A stretch of DNA of 64,000 bases, taken from contig OX335645.2 in assembly GCA_946894095.1 (NCBI GenBank), positions 22,467,001 to 22,531,000 on the forward strand, in the 5' to 3' direction. How positions within the stretch are numbered: the stretch's first letter is position 1; each line of letters begins with the position of its first letter. Under the pieces are notes generated by a model. The model had not been told where the DNA came from and made no database searches. It saw only the letters and a list, made by a program, of their open reading frames with translations. Made by a program: the position numbers and the translations under genes. Below are positions 1 to 11,900 of this stretch, one piece after another. This DNA comes from Incurvaria masculella (Eukaryota > Arthropoda > Insecta > Lepidoptera > Incurvariidae).

Positions 1-1132
1 AGAGAGGTGACCAATGGGTTTAAATGATTATAACTTAAAAACCAATTACCCGATTTAGATGTGGTTTGTATTTATGTCTATGCTGATTCTACTAATAATT
101 TACAGGCTTACATTACCAATTGGGAAAGCAGTGGGGGATGAAATGCTTATAACTAACGTACCACTAACCCAATTTATATGCGAATAACGTACGTATAGAA
201 TCTCTGGACGCGGTTAGGTTCCGGATGTGGGACCGTTTTCGATGTTGAGACTGGCTATAGTTCGGATTCCACATACAACCAGTTTAAGTTGCCCTTCCTT
301 ATGTACTAGGTGGTAGGGTTAAACCCACCTGGGTTGGTACATACCATCGCATTGAAGAAAAGATGGTTGAAACCGCACACTGACCGTGTTTTTTATCCAT
401 TTCAATGCAACAGTACCAGTGCAGGAAGTTTTTTTCTGCACATGATTTAAAAATATCCAAGAAAAACATTAGGATTAACGTTAAAAAAATGTAAAACAAT
501 GTGAAATCATGCATATTTACCCTAAATCCGGTGTATACTTCCATCGTCAACGGAAATCTGGTGTATAAGTACTTATTTATATTGAATAAAGATGTTCTTA
601 TATCAGATTTTGCTTTAAAAAGTTATATACGGCTATGTTAAGTAATTTTGACACTATATAACGTTTAAAATGTATTCATATTAAATTAGTCTTTAATAAA
701 TTATAGCACATAAACTAAAAGAACATTGCTGTCACAACCTGATACAATATTAAGAAATATAAATTATTACTTACGAAAGAAGTGAAATGTAGTCAGAATA
801 CATTCTTTACTATACGCGCAAGATTCGTTTGGAATTTCGCAAAGGCATCACCTATCTTAACTTCTGGAACAGGTACAACGTTCCCACCTGTTCTCAGGAA
901 ATAATCATTATTGACATTAACAAAACAATTATAATGAAATATGATATGTACTTTTTTGATAACCGCGGTAGTTAAGCATGATTGAAAATTTACGACTTTT
1001 CACGGGGCGCGAAGAGACATTCTCTACGGCTATTCAAACATGTATAATGAGATATTTATGTAATTCTGTTACCAGTCCTAAACGCTTTTGTTCTAACTGT
1101 TCTGAATGATAACTGTACTCTCTAGTTCTAGT
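1..1132. other. Non-coding flank with a SINE relic
   Basis: AT-rich sequence downstream of the Gly-rich gene. It holds a decayed SINE (213-430). Bases around 1000-1040 resemble a stretch at 25945-25985 (shared GAAGAGACATTCT), suggesting an unnamed dispersed repeat. No gene seen, and no clear AATAAA for the minus-strand gene. Confidence 0.5.
213..430 (+). repeat. SINE, 5S-type head remnant, decayed
   Basis: Matches the shared SINE body: TTCGGATTCCACAT, then CTAGGTGGTAGGGTTAAACC, GGTTGGTA, and ATCGCATTGAA. The left end keeps a remnant of the 5S-like head (ATGTGGGACCG for ATGGGTGACC). Confidence 0.7.
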
Positions 1133-3149
1133 TTACTCATCTTTCTGCGGTGGTTTGTCCAACCCTTCATTCTCTGCGAGTTGAGAGCCACGAGGGGGTT
1201 CCTCCGCCCCAGTCGCCAGTTTCTCGTCTGAAGGCTTCTTCCCGGGCTTCTCGGGCAATACGGGCTTCGTCCATGCCTGGCAGATGCAGCTGGGGCCAGC
1301 CCCGTTCACCCCCTGAGGGTAGTATTGTCCTGGTCGATAGTCTCCACTGCCGCCGCTCGATTGCCCGGGTTGGTATGAGCCACCTCCTTGACTTATTTGG
1401 TATCCGCTTCCTCCGCCAAACTGACTGGACTGGAATCCACCGTTCCCTCCAGGTTGCGCAGGTTGGTAGCCGCCTCCGCCCGTTTGACCCGGTTGGTAAA
1501 TACCTCCCCCACCCGAATGGTTAGGCTGATACCCGATTCCTCCCCCGGGTTGTCCAGTTTGGTATCCACCTCCCGTTTGGCTCGATTGATAGTTTCCTCC
1601 GGATCCCAATTGAAACTGCTGGTATCCACTCCCTCCTCCGGACTGGCCCGGTTGGTATGCACCGACTGGGTGGCCTGATGCCGACCCTTGGTTGCCACCG
1701 CCACCGCCGCCGCCGTAAGCTCCACCTTGCTGTCCGGTCGGAACATACACCCACTGCCCTGGATACGGCTGTGGTTGGTAGCCTTGTCCTGTGTATTGGT
1801 TGAAGCCGCCTTGCAGTTGGTGCTGGAAGTACCCGCTTCCGCCGCTGCTGCTGCCGCTGCCGCTACCGCTACCGCCACCGCCGCCTCCTCCGCTACCGCC
1901 CCCGCCGCCGCTGCCTCCTTCGGCGGGCTTTGTCGGACGTTGTTTGTGGCTCTGGACGATGTCGATCACGCCTCCGATAATCTTCTCGGGGATGTTGAGA
2001 CTTCCGGTCTTTGAGCCGTGGTCGCGGCTCTGGAAGGCAGCATGGTTCAACGCAACGGTCGCAAGAAGCGCCTGTAAAGAAATGGGAGAATTGTGTTTTA
2101 ATCCCACCTTCATTTGTTTCCACACACGGACAAAATTACCGAGAAGTCGTCACAGCTCACTGACAACAAGAAAATTGTTAGCCATAACTTAAAATAGATG
2201 TCCTCATAACGAGTCTTGTCAACTCAAAAGTACGGTTTTTGGAAATAAGGCGATCGACGAATCTATTGCGGAATAATGTGATCCCCGGTGGAACCAGAAG
2301 TTGAAAACGTCATTGTCAGATAAAAACGGCAAAAGAAATTCAATTATAATGACTTGATAACGCTCGCCATTGAGGGTGGTCGGCGCTTCATGGTTATCTT
2401 AAAAAAAGAACGGATGTTCGTGGTGATGTCTTGATGATTTTGATTTATGACTGGTGTTGCTAAGATTACCGGTATGCGCAAATGTTTTGTGCAAATGCAA
2501 AATGGTACGTGTCAAAGTTATAGGGTTGCCAAATGCTAACTCTTTAATTGGGACGCCCCTATCCAAGTGACGCCACGCCTCGCCATATTTTATAATCAGA
2601 CTAAGCAACTCTGGGGGATGCCGGTTCTGGATGAGTGACCGTTTTCAACTGTCGAGGATGGCATTGCCAGTTCTGGAGGCTGGAGACTGCTTTGGAGTCA
2701 GTTCAAAAGTGTAGTAGAACTACAGTAATTACTTGGTTTAACATTTATTAGGTATAACCCCGGGTTGGTATCATGCACGAACCAAATATTTTGAAATAAC
2801 TTTGGTACAGACGCATTGAATGAAAGATGGTCGAAGCGGCAATGAATTGAATGTCCGTATTTTCCGTGGCGATTTCTAGCCAGATCATGCATAAGTGCTG
2901 CCAAACACCACGGAGACTGACGATCTCCGTGCACACGAACCGCGTTCAACCCCCAGAGACCGCACGCTAAATAATCCGTGTTTGGCGGCTCCAAGGAAGG
3001 TCCAGGGTACCTAGCTTCCAAGTGATTTCTTAGGCTAAAATTAATAAAATAGGTATCCTATTAGCTATCCATGTCTAGTCCAATTCCATAGAAGGTAAAA
3101 TATGGCAGAGAAAACTTACGAAAATAACGAAGAACTCCCTCAGCTCCAT
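1133..3149 (-). CDS. Secreted Gly/Gln/Tyr-rich repeat protein (two exons)
   Basis: Predicted 322-residue secreted structural protein, on the minus strand. Exon 1 is 3149..3120 and encodes MELREFFVIF, followed by a strong GTAAGT donor. The intron runs 3119..2072 and ends in a pyrimidine-rich TTTCTTTACAG acceptor. Exon 2 is 2071..1133, starts in phase 0 with ALLATVALNHAAFQS and stops at 1133. Joined, the two give a normal signal peptide, with probable cleavage near AAFQ/S. After a short unique region (IPEKIIGGVIDIVQSH) come a Gly/Ser tract, many GYQPGQ-type repeats separated by Gly runs, a CIC motif, and a charged Lys/Glu/Pro tail of about 45 residues. An intron splitting the signal peptide is typical of insect cuticle-type genes. 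Cuticle, eggshell, silk or adhesive protein are all possible; the exact role is unknown. Reading exon 2 as one ORF from 2125 gives a poor N-terminus, so the spliced model is preferred. Confidence 0.82.
2596..2870 (+). repeat. SINE with 5S-type head, interrupted
   Basis: Lies in the intron of the Gly-rich gene. The head keeps ACTAAGCAACTCTGGG and TGGATGAGTGACCG, both 5S-rRNA-like. The body resumes at CCCGGGTTGGTATCATGC and GATGGTCGAAGCGGCAATGA, broken by about 40 unrelated bases. Confidence 0.7.
3120..3149 (-). CDS. Exon 1 of the Gly-rich secreted protein (signal peptide start)
   Basis: Ten codons, ATG to phase-0 donor GTAAGT. Two in-frame upstream ATGs (3185, 3173) lie at or before the transcription start expected from the TATA box, so the ATG at 3149 (context ACCGCGATGG) is chosen. 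It would give a 5' leader of about 25 bases. The junction with exon 2 restores a continuous hydrophobic core. Confidence 0.75.
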
Positions 3150-3200
3150 CGCGGTTCGGGGCCAGGAGGACATTGCCGAATCCATCGCCAAGGACGACCC

Positions 3201-3206
3201 TTTATA
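3201..3206 (-). promoter_or_regulatory. TATA box of the Gly-rich protein gene
   Basis: TATAAA on the minus strand in a GC-rich setting (CGGTATAAAGG), 52 bases before the chosen start codon. Transcription would begin near 3175 at the usual spacing of about 30 bases. A TATA promoter fits a highly expressed structural gene. Confidence 0.65.
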
Positions 3207-3446
3207 CCGGCGCCGCGGCGGAGGTCACCGCGCGCAGCTGGCGACCGAATATTCGGTCATTATCAAGATTTGGTTACTTGTACAATGCGATATCCCTCGG
3301 CGAGTCAGCCGGACGCGTAAATCTCAGCTGCAAGCAGTCCCGCTATTCGGTTGTAGCCTGAGAAGTCGATAATCGACAAGGCGAAACTAAAAGCCACACT
3401 TTAATTTAAATCAAATATACTCTTTCCTAATAGACAAATACGTCGC

Positions 3447-3727
3447 TTTTTAGGGTTCCGTACCCAAGGGGTGAAAACGGAACACTATTACTAAGCCTCC
3501 GTTGTCCGTCCGTCCGTCTGTCACAGGGCCGTATCTCATGACCCGTAACAGATAGAAAGCTGAAATTTTCACAGATTATGTATTTATTTTGCCGCTATAA
3601 CAACAAAAGGTAAAATGATAAAATTATAAAAATTAAAGGGGGGCCTCATACAAAAAACGTGTTTTTTTTTTGTAAATCTTGTACAATGGTACGGAACCCT
3701 TCGTGGGCGAGTACGACTCGCACTTGT
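3447..3727 (+). repeat. CCGT-element (lepidopteran dispersed repeat), copy 1
   Basis: One of about 15 copies. Full consensus order: TTTTTAGGGTTCCGTACCC, a small hairpin ending ACGGAACCC, ATTACTAAGCCTCCGCTGTC, a variable (CCGT)n tract, GTATCTCATGAACCGTAATA, GCAGCTGAAATTTTCACAGA, TTGCCGCTATAACAACAAAT, a variable A/T block, GTACGATGGTACGGAACCC, GAGTCCGACTCGCACTTG, GGTTTTT. No coding capacity. Such sequences are known as repetitive flanks of lepidopteran microsatellites. Confidence 0.85.
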
Positions 3728-4558
3728 TTAACGAAGGTTATAGGTCTATCGATTCCGTTGCCCGCTCTATGCCCATAATTTGAAATTTGAAAGGACCCCG
3801 TCCTCAACGTGTCTCATACACAATATGAAGTTGTGAAGCATTAAATAAACGTATGTAGGTAAAATGTTAAACACTGTTTTTGTAGGAGGCATTGATTACG
3901 GGAGGAGTGACTGTAGGAGAATTCCAAATTATGGGTATGCAGCAGACGGCGAAATTGGAAGACGCAAAACCCACGAATGGTATGTTTTGCTGGATCGGGT
4001 CCAGCCTTGCAGTATATTCGTAATGTAGTATTAGCATTGTTGAAGATTTTTTTTTAATTTAAATAATGTCAGATAGTTTTTAATTAATTGTGTTTTATTT
4101 TGTACGCGGTAATTCGCACATTTTGGAAATGTACTGTCATGACCATAATCATAACAAAATAAATATTTCAAATAAAAAAAAATTATTATTCTCAATTTCT
4201 TAAAATATATCAGCATAAAAATCTTAAAATCGGCAGAATTACATTGCTCTAGGAATAGAAATATTTCATCTTCATTGTTTGCCACACGAACGCGGCGGCG
4301 GCACGGAGCGGCCAGGCTAGGGCCTGTCCTCCGTAGTGAATCTCTTCTGAAACTGGGATCGCCGAAATAAGCGGTCGTCAAGGATTTATCGCGCAGGCGC
4401 ACGAACCAGAACGGGTACCGTTGTTATTTCTCAGTACTACGCTTCGAATGCATCGACGATTTGATGCACAGAAACGTTTTTGCAATGAAATGAATGGGAA
4501 AAGGAATCGAGTAGTACTATGAATAAACATGTTATGCTGTCTAGTTGGCCCACTGCTA
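3728..4558. other. Intergenic, no feature recognised
   Basis: Mostly AT-rich. A short GC-rich patch near 4290-4400 has an open frame on the minus strand but shows no family similarity, splice context or start support. Confidence 0.4.
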
Positions 4559-4754
4559 AACTTCCCTTCCTTACTTACTAGGTTCTAGGGTTGATCCCGC
4601 CCGGGTTGGTATCATCGCATTGAATATACGCCCATATACGATACGCCCATGAAAATTGACCGTGTGGCATAGCACCTTGTTTCCACGAGTTTTTAGACTA
4701 ATATGACGACAGTAGATGTGGTAATAACCATCAATGTCCAGTCACAAAAAAAAA
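4559..4754 (+). repeat. SINE body, 5'-truncated
   Basis: TTACTTACTAGGTTCTAGGG, CCGCCCGGGTTGGTATCATC and a poly-A tail ending near 4754. The middle is partly deleted. Confidence 0.8.
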
Positions 4755-4941
4755 CGGATCGGCGGGCGACGAAAGAATGACGAAAACAATTTACAGAGCA
4801 GAAGTGAGTGGAATTGTCGTGCCCGGGCGTACTAGGAGTACAACGACCCGATTAATCGTAGAGCTACATGCTCTAAAAATAAAAAAAATATACATGTAAA
4901 TGAATTGTACATTTTTCAAAGTGAAGGTTAAAATTAGGTAC

Positions 4942-5402
4942 TTTTTTAGTGTTTCGTACCTAAAGGGAGCCAACAGAACCCTAGTACTAAACCTCCGCTG
5001 TCGCTCCGTCCATCCGTCCGAACAACTGAAATCGCTGTAGGCAGCTGAAATGTTCACAGAGTGAGTATTTATTTTTCCGCTATAACAACAAATGTGTAAA
5101 GTTAAAATATAATAAAAATTAAAGGCGGCCGCCATACAAAAAAAGTTTTTTTGTTGTAAAGTCATGTACCTGAGCCATGTAACCCTATTACTAAGCCTCG
5201 GCTGTCCGTCCGTCCGTCCATCTGTCACAGGGCTGTATCTCATGAACCGTAATAGGTAGGCAGCTGAAATTTTCCCAAAGTGTGTATTTATTTTGCCGCT
5301 ATAACAACAAATAGGTAACATTAAAAAAATTATTACAAATAAATCTTGTACGATGGTACGGAGCCCTTCGTGTGCGAGTCCGACTCGCTCTTGACCGGTT
5401 TC
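4942..5402 (+). repeat. Two CCGT-elements in direct tandem
   Basis: Copy one is 4942-5176 and diverged; copy two is 5177-5402, lacks the 5' hairpin and ends at GACCGGTTTC. Same orientation. Confidence 0.85.
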
Positions 5403-5534
5403 TTTTCTAACACAAATGTCGGAACATTTTCAGGAAGAAATTATTTCAAAAGATGGAAATGCATTGTTGTAGGAAATGTTGCTTTGGAGGATTCATCATA
5501 CGATTTTATGATCAAGGCATCCCATAAACCCATT

Positions 5535-6500
5535 TTCATCGGCGCTGCGAAAACAATGCCGGCCTGCCAGATGTTTCTTTACACCATGCACACCAGGTTG
5601 TACTTTAGGAGAAATACCTCGACAGGAAGTGCATTCCACGGTTTACCCACCCTACAAATTAAGGATATAGAGGATCGGTTTCTTATTCTGGGACTGTCGA
5701 CATTGAACGGGTGCGTTTTTCGCCTGTTTCGTGCTGAGCGATGGTAAAAACCGGTCAAGTGCGAGTCGGACCGCACACGAAGGGTTCCGTACCATCGCAC
5801 AAGATTTACAAAATAAAACACGTTTTTTGTATGGAGCCCCCCTTTAATTATTATTATTTTATAATGTTACCTATTTGTTGTTATAGCGGCAAAATACATA
5901 CATAATCTGTGAAAATTTCAGCTTCTTACCTGTTACGGTTCATGAGATACAGCCCTGTGACAGACGGACGGACGGACGGACTGACGGACAGCGGAGGCTT
6001 AGTAATAGGGTTCCGTTTTCACCCTTTGGGTACGGAACCCTAAAAACCGGCCAAGTGCGAGTCGGACCGCACACGAAGGGTTCCGTACCATCGTACAAGA
6101 TTTATTTGTTATTATTTTTTAATGTTACCTATTTGTTGTTATAGCGGCAAAATAAATACACACTCTGGGAAAATTTCAGCTGCCTACCTATTACGGTTCA
6201 TGAGATACAGCCCTGTGACACACAGACGGACGGACGGACGGACGGACGGACGGACGGACGGACAGACAGCAGAGGCTTAGTAATAGGGTTCCGTTGGCAC
6301 CCTTTGGGTACGGAACCCTAAAAAGGGGTCGGAAGGATGGCGTTATGCAGTTTCGGGGAGAAATATCCAATGGTAGAGACGATAGAACACATAGAGAGGA
6401 CCTACGTCCTTTCGGAGTTGGTTGGAGGGTCGACGAGTCGCACGGCACGGCGCTGTATCGTCCATGCAAAGATTATATTACGCCGCCCGTAAAGGTACCA
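5535..6500 (-). mobile_element. CR1/Jockey-like LINE 3' end, split by two CCGT-elements
   Basis: On the minus strand 6325-6500 and 5535-5744 are collinear with the LINE 3' region seen at 7770-8372, including the segment coding for the RT C-terminal tail. The two parts are separated by a tandem CCGT pair (5745-6324), so that pair inserted later. Confidence 0.7.
5745..6324 (-). repeat. Two CCGT-elements in tandem, minus strand
   Basis: Copies at 5745-6046 and 6041-6324 share the A-run at their junction. The second has about ten GGAC units (6229-6265). Both are near full length and well preserved. Confidence 0.9.
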
Positions 6501-6743
6501 GCAAACAATTAGAACAGTAGCGGTGCGCATCCTCTCTGCGCGAGGCGATGTCTTCCCGGCAGCCCAGTCATACACTTCTACGGAGACTAATGTTATTGTA
6601 GAGCCTCTATTACAAGCTACAAATCACTTATCAATAAATCGCAGGCTTACACTCCATTTAATAGAGCTCTACTAATCGCCTGTCCATGGATTTTTATATC
6701 TGTGTAGATAAATATATAAGATATGTATAAGGGGTTTATCGTT

Positions 6744-6993
6744 CGTGGTTCGGATTCCACGTTAAACTGTAGGTCCCCTTTCTTGCTTTCTAGGCGGTAG
6801 TGTTAATCCCGGCCGGTTGGTACCATCTCATTGAATGAACGATGTTCGAAACGTTCGTGTTTTCCGTCCAGTTCAACGTAACTATGCAATTAAATTAGGA
6901 TCCTGGCATGGGACGTAGTTCCTAAGAGGAGTGTTGGGCTGATAGCATGACGTAGGAGTGGTATTATCTATCCATGTCCAATCACATAAAAAA
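6744..6993 (+). repeat. SINE body, head lost
   Basis: Begins at GTGGTTCGGATTCCACG, the point shared by both SINE types. Ends in a poly-A run near 6993. Confidence 0.85.
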
Positions 6994-7769
6994 CATATTA
7001 TCAACACATTTTTTTAATTTAAAATTTCCATGCTCCTTCTTTATATGTGCCTAGATTTAAATAGATGGAAAATAAGGACAATTTCACTTGACACTTCGAG
7101 CTGATTTTACCGAACGGTGCGGGTACCACAAGTTATTGAAGGAGGTTTACCAACGACGAATCCCTTTTCGACAATCGTGGGAAAACGTGTGCCGGAACCC
7201 ACGCAGCTCGTCACTGTAAAGAGAAGTTAGACTTGAAGAACACCATCATGAGGGTACAGATGAGTTCACTTCGGAAGGGAAATACTCACTGACGGAAATA
7301 TCGGAAGCGATAATGCGCAACGAAAGATTGGGGTGATTGCCCTTTCATTTTTGTATACCTACTGCCTATTTTGGTCTCAAGAGCCCGGTCGAAAGTGTAT
7401 GCTTTTGCCTGTCCGTGATTGTACTTAGAAAGGTAGGTGGGCAGGTAGATGACAATCTGCTGGCCAGTCTGCACAAGGTCTAGCTGGCCGCGGCCGTACA
7501 AAAGGATGTGTTCATCCCGAGCGGCTCGTCCTAAATCGGTAATATCCGGCCGCTCCCACGTCCTCGCGTCTCGCGGCGCCGGCAATAGCCTCGCACGAGC
7601 GTCGCGTCGGTCGACGCTTTATGACGACGACGCGTCGGGAAGGCGTCGCAGTAAAATTGTTTCATACAGAATGTACTGAAATATCTTATTTTACTCAAAA
7701 CCATATTTTCGTCAAGTACAGGGCGCATCACCCTAATATTTTATCTGACCTTAATTTCGGACGCCATAT
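6994..7769. other. Intergenic with a CpG-rich patch
   Basis: 7480-7650 is CpG-rich (CGCGTCGGTCGACGC and similar) and could be a promoter or decayed coding DNA. An open frame of 99 codons on the minus strand (7585-7286) has mixed composition and no motif I recognise; it is not called a gene. Confidence 0.4.
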
Positions 7770-8372
7770 CGAGGATAAGGCCAAGCTCGGGTTATAAAAA
7801 GCTGGGAGTCCTCAACAGGGTGCATCAGTACTTCACCAAAAGCTGCTCCTTTACAAGGCGCAGATAAGGTCTTGCGTGGAGTATTGTTCGCATTTGTGTC
7901 GTGTTCGATACGTGCGTCTCGTCGACGATCACGAATTTTCCCTGAATTTGGACACCCTCCAACTCCGAGGGGATGTGGGGTCTCTCTCTGTATTCTATCG
8001 TCTTTATCATGGAGAATGCTCGTTAGAGCTGCATAACGCTGCCCCTCCGTCCCCTTTCTACCTTCGCTCAACGCTGAACAGGAAGAAAATGCACAAATTA
8101 TTGGTCGACATTCCAAAAATAAAAACCCACCGATCCTCTAGATCCTTCATCTATGGTTTCGGAAAACAATGGAATGAACTGCCTTCCGAGGTATTTCCCC
8201 CAATGAACATACTGGAATTCTTCAAACATGGTGTGAAGAAACACCTTGCCGGCTGGCATGGTGTTCGCAGGCCCGTTGTAAGTTTGGGCGTCCCATGGGC
8301 GTCGTCGGGCACCTTAAAAGGTCCTGACGTATGCTATATGCCGCGGTTAACGTAAAAAAACAAAAGAAACAG
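7770..8372 (+). mobile_element. CR1/Jockey-like LINE, 5'-truncated 3' end
   Basis: Encodes the C-terminal tail of a non-LTR reverse transcriptase: around 7940-8240 reads LRGDVGSLSVFYRLYHGECS and later WNELPSEVFPPMNILEFF, ending VKKHLAG. These are typical of CR1/Jockey-group RT tails. Earlier parts are frameshifted (KLGVLNRVHQYFT and YKAQIRSCVEYCSHL lie in different frames). A 3' UTR of about 120 bases ends in an A-rich tail near 8372. Dead fragment. Confidence 0.8.
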
Positions 8373-8784
8373 CAACCCTCAGCGTAAATGGATTGAAAAT
8401 GGAAATTTCTTAAATAAAAAAGTTGCTTATACAATAATGTGTTTAGTATTACAATAATTATTCAAATTTAATCTTCTTATATTACATTCATAATTATCTG
8501 AAGTCATATGTATCCAGTATTTCTTTGAAATAACAAGGAAATGATAAGAATTAAATTTAGAAATTAGACCCTATATTCTGGGCCATGAGATTTGTTATGG
8601 GGCGAAACACATTGCTTTTTAAAAACCCCATCGCAAGCTCACTTCGTTCCCCTACGGCGCTCTACCCCGACGTAATCGGCGGCGCAATCAGCGTAAGCCG
8701 CGATGCCTGCGGCTGCAGTCCCGCCTTAGTCGTCGGAGCCACACCGCATCCCGCCACCCTGCCCCCGTGTCTCCAGCAGCCGCC
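8373..8784 (+). promoter_or_regulatory. Upstream region and probable 5' leader of exon 1a
   Basis: 8640-8784 is much richer in C and G than its surroundings (GCGCTCTACCCCGACGTAAT, CCGCCACCCTGCCCCCGTGT) and leads straight into the exon 1a start codon. This fits a promoter/5' UTR. No TATA box is evident; the transcription start cannot be placed. Confidence 0.5.
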
Positions 8785-8941
8785 ATGACGCAGAAGAAAC
8801 GCGTCTCCGACCTGAACAGCCTGGAACGGTTCAACCTCTACTACCGAGAGCCGCAAGCCCTTACGAAAGGGCAGGCGTTTAAGCTATACCTTTGGAACCC
8901 AAAGACGAAGGAGTTCTTCGGACGAACTGGTGCGAGCTGGT
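8785..8941 (+). CDS. nrv: Gene A exon 1a (cytoplasmic tail, isoform 1a)
   Basis: 52 codons plus one base. The tail has two basic patches and WNPKTKEFFGRTGASW before the membrane. Start ATG in CAGCCGCCATGA, a good context. Donor TGGT|GTGAGT is phase 1; joining to exon 2 gives Ser-Lys-Ile-Val, the expected SK(I)-type junction. A SINE starts only 12 bases after the donor. Confidence 0.95.
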
Positions 8942-11900
8942 GTGAGTATAACTATTTTTTTAAGCCACCTGACATGGATGGCTAATACCACAGAACTACC
9001 GTTATGATATTAGCCCAGTACACCACATTCCCGAAGGAATTAGGTGCCAGGCCAGGACCTTCCCTTTATGATCACGGCTACATTGATCTGGATGGAAAAC
9101 ACGGACAATTTTTTATTGCCGCTTCGACCATCTTTTCATCCGATGCGAGGTAGCAACCACCACGGTCGGCTACTAAGGTCGGCCCGCCCCCGACCCGCCT
9201 AATCGACGCCCGGCTTTACATTGCAATGTTTCCATGATGTTTCGGAACCCACGTAAAACTTACCCTTCTAACTATGCCTGAGTTGGTACCACAGCATGAT
9301 TGTCGAAACGGCAATGAAAATCGTAGCCGTGCTGTAAATTATTCAACTTTCAATGAAAGGTCCTGCCTGTCTAAGACCCCATGTAGTAACTTCAGGAATT
9401 CAGCGTGATAGGTATTTTTAATAATAATGTATTTGATAAAACGTCCGTGTTTTCCATCCAGTCAAATGTAGACGTTCTATGTTATAGTAAAGGTCCTGAC
9501 AAGGCCCTCTGTGAATACGAAGTGTTGGCCGTCCATGGGTCCTTAAACAGTTTAGTGTAGTCGTAGCCTACCGGTTTCCGGCTTATTATGTGCCGCCAAG
9601 CCATTCGCTGTGTTCCCGCGTGTAATTCAAACAACCTGTAGTAAGTGCGCGAAGAGAGTCTTGTCTTCTGGAGTACCTGACTAAAGCGACTGACGACGAG
9701 TCTCAGGCAAGGCAATCCCGCAAAGTCGGTATATCTTAAAGACGGCCACCCAACAAACTCTTAAAAAAAAGTGATTTTTCTCGTTGCGCCCAAGGTTACG
9801 ACAAGGACGGAATTAGGCTCCGACAACAATGACTTTTCCCAGAGGACTATGTGCTACTTCCACAGATTAAGTAAATAAGAGGCTTCTTCGCTCTTACGAA
9901 CAACCTGACTCAATTGGTTACGCATCAAACACGATTACCAAATCGAGCAGGTGACGCGTCGTCCTCCTTGCTGAATCTTCTGATGGCCATTAATTAACCA
10001 CACCGGGTACAAGTTGTCGGTGCTTACAGATGTCATCGGACAACTGTCTTGGTGAGGTCAACTGTGCCACACTCCCATACCGAGAAACTTGTGTCTGGCA
10101 CGCATCAGTTGTGGCAATATTAGTCGTCAGATTGAAATGGAATGCGAGAACAGTTATTCTCTTTCCTATTGATACAGCTCCATATCCGCGCTCTGGATCC
10201 GTCAAGCTGTGATTGTACCATTTCAGGTATAAGCACAGCTTAGCAGCAACAGGATCCGTTTAGATATGGAACTATTTATTCTGGTAAATACCACCTATGG
10301 TCAAACGTGGAATGCGCGGTTGCTTCTTCTACTAAGAACGCGCAAACACGACCGGCCTATCTACTCATGATATTCTCACCTGTGAGTCATTGGTGACTCA
10401 CTGGTGAAGTTTTGTGCTACCGGGGCTTAGCCCCGGTTGCACAAAACTTTGACGTTGATTTTGATTTTTTGTTCTTTCGTGCACTCGGCCCTAAGGGCCG
10501 AGTGCACGACGCCTCGTAAAATGTTATCCGTTACTGATTACATTTGACGATGATATGACAGCTAATCGCCCATCATATGAATTTGAGTTGCACGTAACAT
10601 ATTTTCGTCAAAGTTAGCTTGCCAGCCGTCAGACCACAAATAGTCCCTTGAAACAATCGGCAAAAATGTTTGCTCCTGACCTGACATAGTACTGTCTTTT
10701 TTCCACAGTATATTATCAGAAAGAGACAGACACAATTGTAGCACCACCTAGCGTCAATCATTCGTACTAACAAACAAAACAGTTGCTCTTGGAGCCGCGG
10801 GGTGGCGCTACTAGCGCCCAATATGTCGGCTTGCTATCAGCTGTTGGTAGCACCATAGATTACATAGATTTGGCGCCGACATTTTTAATCCGTGGAACCG
10901 AGTGCCAGGCTAAAAACAAAGCATTGTATTCCATTAATGGCGACGTTTGCCTATTATTTAAGGTCCAATAAGACTGCAAAAATGTAAAAATAGGGACTTT
11001 TGATACTTTTAATTATTACTTGATCGTGATTTTGACGGTGATCAATGGGTCGGGAGTGATTAAGTTTAGCGGTTAACATCACCGATCAACGTAATGTTTA
11101 GGTTTCGCGCAACACAAATTTTGACTGATCAGTCTTTAATCATACGTTGACGGTGATGTTGACGTGCACGACGGTACGTGCAACCGGGCCTACGTGTGTC
11201 TATGTTAACATCATTCAACACTCCTCAAGTCGTATTCAGAGAGCACCTGTCAAAACTTAGTACGAGATTAGCACCGGACTAACCATACTAGAACAGGTTT
11301 AGTCCGGCGGATCAAAGTTAATCTGGCCCATGGAGGTGAGGAACCCTCCATGGTCTGGCCACTCTGAATACAATAGATAGTAATAGCGAAAGAAATTCCC
11401 CGGGTTTTAATAATTTACCTTGTGATTCAACAATGAACAATTTGCAAGCGGATAACTGTTTACTAACTTGTTACTAAAAATATGAGACAATGAGAGTGAC
11501 GATGGTGATTTTGAGATGTTGATAGACATCAAATTCTATTCTGTCCTCAACTTGCAGTATCAAAATCAAGTACTACACCATCCTAATGCGGGCAATACTA
11601 ATGCAAGGCATTACCTAATGCGTGGCGTGGCGGCAGGAGTAAGCGCTAAAAATTTAATGTCGCGTGGCCGACGCTAAGTTTAACTCGCGATGGCATCAAC
11701 ACTCATTGTGAGATTATAAAGATAAAAAAAAAATACGGAACGAACTCTAATCCAAATTGAATGGCAAGGCAAAATCGGTTGACAGTGTTTTAACCTCCGG
11801 GATTGTCGTCGGAGCTTATTTTATTCGAAGAATCCAAGAAAACTAAACTAGCGGTAGCGGGTACTTTTACCACCCCAATTTGTATTATTAAAACAATGAA

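Noticed and set aside
1150..2192. Several open frames on the + strand opposite the Gly-rich gene
   Set aside because: They are Ala/Pro/Leu-rich mirror translations of the Gly-rich repeat region and have no start or splice support.
5346..5747. 133-codon + strand ORF
   Set aside because: Consists of a CCGT-element end plus antisense LINE tail.
6229..6265. Protein-coding (GGAC)n tract (Arg-Thr-Asp or Ser-Val-Arg-Pro repeats)
   Set aside because: It is the variable microsatellite of the CCGT-element and occurs in all frames and both orientations.
7286..7585. 99-codon minus-strand ORF in a CpG-rich patch
   Set aside because: Mixed base composition across the frame, no recognisable motif, no clear splice sites; could be a decayed retroelement or promoter DNA.
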